Shown here piece by piece: positions 4,698 to 8,116 of a DNA stretch of 8,116 nt. This stretch comes from Deltaproteobacteria bacterium (GTDB lineage Bacteria; Desulfobacterota; Syntrophorhabdia; Syntrophorhabdales; Syntrophorhabdaceae). The stretch is from positions 2,602 to 10,717 of the forward strand of contig DNYO01000022.1 in NCBI GenBank assembly GCA_003506795.1. Reading direction: 5' to 3'. The first letter of the stretch is position 1, and the number at the start of each line of letters is the position of its first letter. The position numbers and the translations under genes were made by a program. Under the pieces are notes generated by a model. The model had not been told where the DNA came from. It was given only the letters and a program-made list of their open reading frames with translations, and did not search any database.

Positions 4698-7087
4698 ACA
4701 TCGTTGCCTTTATCATCAATAGCACTATGATCTTGCCCGTTTGGGGATGGAGAAGAAACCCTCCTGTCTCTAAGCAACAACCATATGCAAAGCAATACCC
4801 CGAATAGTGTCAGGCAAAGACCGAGGTAAAAGGATAGAGGTACGTACCTGAAGACAACGGTGTGCCGGCCGGCCGGTACTTCTATCGCCCGGAATGCCAG
4901 GTTAGCCCGGTATATTTTCGTCTCCTTGCCGTCGACATAAGCGCGCCATCCGGGATAATAGGTATCGCTCAGATAAAGAAAGCCGTCGCCATCCGTTTCG
5001 GAGGTGAGAACAATCCTGTTTGAATGATAGGATACAAGATGTCCGGTGCCCCTTATCGGCTTTTTGGCCAACAGGCTTTCCCGGGCCCCCGGTAACGTAA
5101 TGATAAGTTCTTTCCTGAAGTCGGACTCCTGGTCTATCATTTTGAGCATCGCTTTTTGGTCGTCGTCCACGAAATGAACCCTATTGAAAAAAAGGAATCT
5201 TCCCGGGTATCCCCGATATGTGTAGAGGTAGGCATCCTTATCGTTCACCTTTTCCTGTCCGTCCAGCTTAAATTCACTGTTATCTACGGGATAGGATAGG
5301 ATCACATGCTTTATGCCGCCGATATCCAGGAGGGAACGTGCTTCCTCAAGGCCCTGAACGCAGCGAAACAGACCAAGGTACTTCTCGTGGTAGTCTATTC
5401 TCATAACCTCGGCGCCGCCGGTGGAATAGAGCCCATGCATGGCTGCATAGGGCGAAACCAGGGTATTTTTCCCAATCAGAAGGCTATTGAGATCATTTTC
5501 CGTTTTCACGGATACCATGAATCTTTCAGTTTCAGCGTTGTTTGAAATATCTCTCGCAAATCCATCGGGAGTTCTGAACCATTTCCATGACACGCTGCCA
5601 TAGAAACCATAATTTGCCAGGAACAGATCCATGACTAAAATCAGGACCACGGAACACAGCAGAATCTTCTTCAAGCGCAATCTTGCATATAGCAGGAGGC
5701 CTGTGCACAGCAGGAAAGAAAAAAGCAAGAACCGTTTGGCGTTGTGCACGTTGAACCATATCTCGTTATAGAGCGGCGGATTCATTCTCTTCTGATTGAG
5801 GAAGTTCACAATTTCTTCGTGCCGGAAGTTCAGAAAACCCCAACCCAGAGCGAATACAAAGCCCGTGTAAAAGAAGACGAGGACCAGTCGTTTCACAGCC
5901 TTATCATTGTTTCGCAGGCCTTCTCGGAGAACATCCAGACCCATGGCAGTCGTGACGGAAATAGCGAAAAAGAGAAGAAAGAGGAACTTCACCGGGTAGC
6001 GGACGGCGTTAAACGGCGGAATCATATGGAGCAATTTGTATACGGGGGTATTCCCTCCCAGCCCCAGTATGAGAGAAAAGACTATGAGGCCCCCAAAAAA
6101 GAACCGCTTTCTGCCGCCTCTGACGAAGAAGAAAGTGGAAAACAACAACGGTCCCAAGCCCAGGTACACGGTTTTCAGCCAGGACTGGTTCAGCCAGTAC
6201 TTCTCCAGTGTTTGCTGATATCCGAAAACATCGGGGAGGAAGAACTGAATGAAATCCCTCCAGGCGAATGACCACGTGGTTGCACTGATGTAATTCAAGC
6301 CGGAGGATCGTATGCTTTGCCTGTGAAGCTCATAGAAACTCGTCCATTGAATCCCCGACAGAAAAATGAAGATCGTTCCGATCCACAGCAGGGCAAACAA
6401 TCTGTCTCGTATCGATACATCGTTACTCGTGAATACCTTGAGGAAGAAAACCGTAATAAAAAGGACGATTACCGTGAGGATCACTATCTCAGGGGCACCG
6501 GCAAGGAATTGGACTACCAGGAATATCGACGAGAGGACGATATGGCGCTTACGGTTTGCCTCAAAGTACTTGATGAAATAAAGCAGGATCAGGGGGAACC
6601 AGGATACCCCGAAAAGGTGAGGGAGCAGGTTGTGAACTGAAAGGAGATACCCCGAGAGCATGAAGACCATACCGCCGGCCGCCGCGGAAAGATTCGTGAC
6701 CTTGATATATCGAAGGAATGCATAGGTGGCCAGTCCCGCAAAAACAAAATGAAGGATGATCAACCAGTTCCAGGCAACATTGAATGGCAACAGCAGATAG
6801 AAGATATGGGGCGGGTAGAAAACCCCCGGCTGAAGGGTGGCCAGAAGAGGAATGCCTGAATAGTTGTGGGGGTTCCAGAAAGGGAACTCGAAATTCTTGA
6901 GCTGGGAAACCCACAGCAACTTCGGTGGAATGAAAAAGGGAGCGAGGTCTCTCTCACAAAAAATGAGCCTGGAGGAGAGCATCGGGTTGAAATACAACAC
7001 GCCAACGATCAGAAAGAATAGGACTGCCAGGAGGGATTTGAGTCTATTCAACCAACCGAAAGCGTAAGGTTCTTCATAGAAGAACAA
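4694..7087 (-). CDS. YfhO-family GT-C membrane protein, probable glycosyltransferase
   Basis: A 797-residue polytopic protein, close to the usual YfhO length. About eleven membrane segments fill residues 17-490, followed by a soluble domain (about 495-745) and one last helix (751-772) with a short cytoplasmic tail. Family marks seen are the acidic motif CERDLAPFF in the first outer loop (D47), the FWNPHNYSGIP loop (70-80), GAPE (197-200) and the C-terminal YYPGWRAYVDG (710-720) followed by a Tyr/Arg-rich sheet. YfhO relatives in Firmicutes glycosylate teichoic acids using lipid-linked sugars; in a Gram-negative host the acceptor is unknown. The frame starts at TTG 7087, because a stop lies at 7097-7099 and no ATG occurs before the first membrane helix; no Shine-Dalgarno is evident. 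It begins 12 bases after the pilin gene, which suggests it acts on the pilin or on the pilus-bearing envelope. Confidence 0.85.
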   Translation of the reverse strand: MFFYEEPYAFGWLNRLKSLLAVLFFLIVGVLYFNPMLSSRLIFCERDLAPFFIPPKLLWVSQLKNFEFPFWNPHNYSGIPLLATLQPGVFYPPHIFYLLLPFNVAWNWLIILHFVFAGLATYAFLRYIKVTNLSAAAGGMVFMLSGYLLSVHNLLPHLFGVSWFPLILLYFIKYFEANRKRHIVLSSIFLVVQFLAGAPEIVILTVIVLFITVFFLKVFTSNDVSIRDRLFALLWIGTIFIFLSGIQWTSFYELHRQSIRSSGLNYISATTWSFAWRDFIQFFLPDVFGYQQTLEKYWLNQSWLKTVYLGLGPLLFSTFFFVRGGRKRFFFGGLIVFSLILGLGGNTPVYKLLHMIPPFNAVRYPVKFLFLLFFAISVTTAMGLDVLREGLRNNDKAVKRLVLVFFYTGFVFALGWGFLNFRHEEIVNFLNQKRMNPPLYNEIWFNVHNAKRFLLFSFLLCTGLLLYARLRLKKILLCSVVLILVMDLFLANYGFYGSVSWKWFRTPDGFARDISNNAETERFMVSVKTENDLNSLLIGKNTLVSPYAAMHGLYSTGGAEVMRIDYHEKYLGLFRCVQGLEEARSLLDIGGIKHVILSYPVDNSEFKLDGQEKVNDKDAYLYTYRGYPGRFLFFNRVHFVDDDQKAMLKMIDQESDFRKELIITLPGARESLLAKKPIRGTGHLVSYHSNRIVLTSETDGDGFLYLSDTYYPGWRAYVDGKETKIYRANLAFRAIEVPAGRHTVVFRYVPLSFYLGLCLTLFGVLLCIWLLLRDRRVSSPSPNGQDHSAIDDKGNDV
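7069..7085 (-). promoter_or_regulatory. Hairpin covering the TTG start of the YfhO-like gene
   Basis: GTTCTTC-TAT-GAAGAAC forms a 7-bp stem with a 3-base loop whose 5' base is the G of the TTG start codon at 7087-7085. A nine-codon frame (ATG at 7100, overlapping the pilin stop as TGATG, ending at 7074) runs through it. It could lower translation of the membrane protein relative to pilin. Confidence 0.4.
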
Positions 7088-7099
7088 TAGATCGTTTCA

Positions 7100-7519
7100 T
7101 CACCACGTGGTGCAGCGGTTAGTAGTACCGGACGACACTTCCTGGCATACCAGTGATGCCGGGGTTGTGGGCATCTGAGCTGCCGTCGGAATAGTGATGG
7201 TATACGTTGCGGCACCGGGAACCTGTATTTGGACGCTCGTTCCGCTGGTCCCCGTCAGAGTGACACCTTGAATACTTGCGGCGTCGATAATATTGGACAT
7301 TGTATAAGGTGTGGTCGTGCCCTTGATATTATATTGTGCAAACAAAATGCCGCTTGCGCCCCGCAATGCGCTCAGAACACCTTTCGCAGTCGCATCACCG
7401 GCCTCTTCCTTGATCTCGAGATATTTTGGAAGCGCTACGGCGGCGAGGATACCGATAATGATTATGACGATGATCAATTCTATGAGGGTAAAACCTTTAT
7501 TGTTCCTGAGCGTCTTCAA
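7100..7519 (-). CDS. pilA: Type IV major pilin (PilA-like prepilin)
   Basis: A 139-residue prepilin. The 9-residue basic leader MKTLRNNKG is cut before F10, and the mature N-terminus FTLIELIIV has Glu5, a 25-residue hydrophobic helix and Pro22. Two cysteines, C125 and C136, would close a short C-terminal disulfide loop (CQEVSSGTTNRC), the D-region of type IV pilins, followed by TTW. The globular part is rich in Thr, Ser and Gly. The mature length (130 residues) is that of ordinary type IVa pilins, not of the short conductive Geobacter pilin. The start is TTG at 7519, fixed by AGGAGG at 7532-7527 with a 7-base gap and by the short leader it gives. A sigma-54 promoter lies just upstream and a PilR-like activator gene beyond it. 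The protein would sit in the inner membrane before assembly into the pilus. The symbol rests on type and context. Confidence 0.92.
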   Translation of the reverse strand: MKTLRNNKGFTLIELIIVIIIIGILAAVALPKYLEIKEEAGDATAKGVLSALRGASGILFAQYNIKGTTTPYTMSNIIDAASIQGVTLTGTSGTSVQIQVPGAATYTITIPTAAQMPTTPASLVCQEVSSGTTNRCTTW

Positions 7520-7568
7520 TGTGGTCCCTCCTGTCTTGTCTTGCGTGGCGTTAGATGGTTAAGATTTT

Positions 7569-7582
7569 GCAAAATACGTGCC
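7569..7582 (-). promoter_or_regulatory. Sigma-54 (-24/-12) promoter of the pilin gene
   Basis: On the minus strand GGCACGTATTTTGC has GG and GC exactly 10 bases apart and continues as TTGCAA, an essentially full match to TGGCACG-N4-TTGCA. Transcription should start near 7557, giving a leader of about 38 bases that contains the AGGAGG at 7532-7527. It requires an AAA+ activator, of which one is encoded immediately upstream. Confidence 0.85.
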
Positions 7583-7634
7583 GTACCAATACTGCCAATA
7601 CGGCCGACGTCCTAAGATTTGTTTCTATATACCG

Positions 7635-7687
7635 CAAGGTCTGACAAAATGCAACAAATATACGGCGACAAGGACTGACAAAATCAA
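7635..7687 (-). promoter_or_regulatory. Paired upstream activator sites, 34 bp apart
   Basis: CAAGGTCTGACAAAAT (7635-7650) and CAAGGACTGACAAAAT (7669-7684) differ at one of 16 positions. On the minus strand each gives ATTTTGTCAG followed six bases after TGTC by TGTC or TGCG, like the TGTC-containing PilR sites described for Pseudomonas. They lie about 80-130 bp upstream of the predicted start, the normal distance for sigma-54 enhancers. The remainder of the 7520-7788 gap holds the palindrome CCGATCGG (7714-7721) and AT-rich sequence without a clear terminator. Confidence 0.55.
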
Positions 7688-7788
7688 TCGTAAAGAGAAT
7701 CTTCTTCCCGAAACCGATCGGCATATAGCATTCTTCCTTCAAAGAACAACAATTTTTGTTAACAGGAGCAACACTTTTTGTAGTCTTT

Positions 7789-8116
7789 TCAGGTCTCTAT
7801 CTCGTACTTTTTCACCCGATACCACATACTTCGCTCGGAGATTCCGAGAATTTTGGCGGCCTTTGCCTGCGAACCCTGAACTTTCTTGAGGGCGTCGACG
7901 ATCATGTTCTTTTCCATAACCGATATGGCATCGTCCAGGGATTGATCCGAATATACGGAACCTGACAGGGGGTGCTCCGCCCGGAAATGGAGGGGCAGAT
8001 CATCGAGACCGATAACATCCCCGTCGCACATGACGGAGGCCCTCCTGATGATACCGATCAGCTCCCTGGCATTACCGGGCCAGGAGTAATTTATGAGGAG
8101 TCCCATCGCATCGTCG
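7789..8116 (-). CDS. pilR: NtrC/PilR-family sigma-54 activator, C-terminal part (5' end outside window)
   Basis: Only the last 108 or so residues are in the window; the gene continues past 8116. The visible part starts in the end of the AAA+ domain with the conserved YSWPGNARELIGII (the WPGNVREL region contacting nucleotide sensor II) and LDDLPLHF. After a variable linker comes the Fis-type helix-turn-helix: LDDAISVMEKNMIVDALKKV, then GSQAKAAKILGISERSMWYRVKKYEIET. This architecture is that of NtrC-type response regulators; assignment to PilR rests on the adjacent sigma-54 pilin promoter with paired sites, and on the pilS-pilR-pilA order known in several proteobacteria. The receiver domain and any partner kinase lie outside the window. 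Other NtrC-family activators remain possible. Confidence 0.85.
   Translation of the reverse strand, partial: DDAMGLLINYSWPGNARELIGIIRRASVMCDGDVIGLDDLPLHFRAEHPLSGSVYSDQSLDDAISVMEKNMIVDALKKVQGSQAKAAKILGISERSMWYRVKKYEIET

Noticed and set aside
7100..7519. Conductive (Geobacter-type) short pilin
   Set aside because: The mature protein is 130 residues with a full globular domain and few aromatic residues, unlike the roughly 60-residue conductive pilin.
7551..7742. Minus-strand frame of 63 codons between the activator and the pilin
   Set aside because: It covers the sigma-54 promoter and the paired activator sites, starts at TTG and shows no domain.

Overview
The window reads as chromosomal DNA of a Gram-negative bacterium, probably a deltaproteobacterial (Desulfobacterota-type) or similar environmental lineage. 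This is an inference from three things: a PilR-type sigma-54 regulator next to a sigma-54-driven type IV pilin gene, a PrsK/PrsR-like two-component pair, and a large pseudopilin of the 'YPGDDPN / DDGN' type. All eight supported genes lie on the minus strand, so the biological order runs from position 8116 down to 1. No tRNA, rRNA, CRISPR array, transposase or integrase gene was seen.

Region 8116-4047 (pilus block): the C-terminal end of an NtrC/PilR-family sigma-54 activator enters the window (stop at 7789). A 269-bp gap follows with a textbook -24/-12 promoter and, upstream of it, two near-identical elements 34 bp apart that look like activator sites. This promoter drives a type IV major pilin that starts at TTG behind a strong AGGAGG. 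Twelve bases later begins a 797-residue YfhO-like GT-C membrane protein, whose stop codon overlaps the start of a class I SAM methyltransferase (ATGA). The three genes look like one unit for making, and possibly decorating, a pilin.

Region 4046-1400 (signalling plus pseudopilin): a response regulator with only a receiver domain and a Fis-type helix-turn-helix, resembling PrsR without its AAA+ domain, overlaps by 14 bp a membrane histidine kinase with a PrsK-like catalytic half. Directly after the kinase is a perfectly phased array of six 17-bp units (2097-2198), each built on a palindromic core TTTACNGRTAAA. It sits immediately upstream of a plausible promoter for a 214-residue prepilin-type protein. 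The simplest reading is a self-contained kinase-regulator-operator-target circuit; this is the most interesting structure in the window.

Region 1399-1 (small accessory cassette): after the pseudopilin come about 290 bp rich in secondary structure: a 98-bp element with 24-bp perfect inverted ends and three further short GC-rich hairpins. Then follow two overlapping genes, a nucleoside 2-deoxyribosyltransferase-family protein (GTG start) and a four-knuckle zinc-ribbon protein of unknown function. The last 207 bp hold no convincing gene, only small hairpins and a degenerate intergenic-repeat-like motif.
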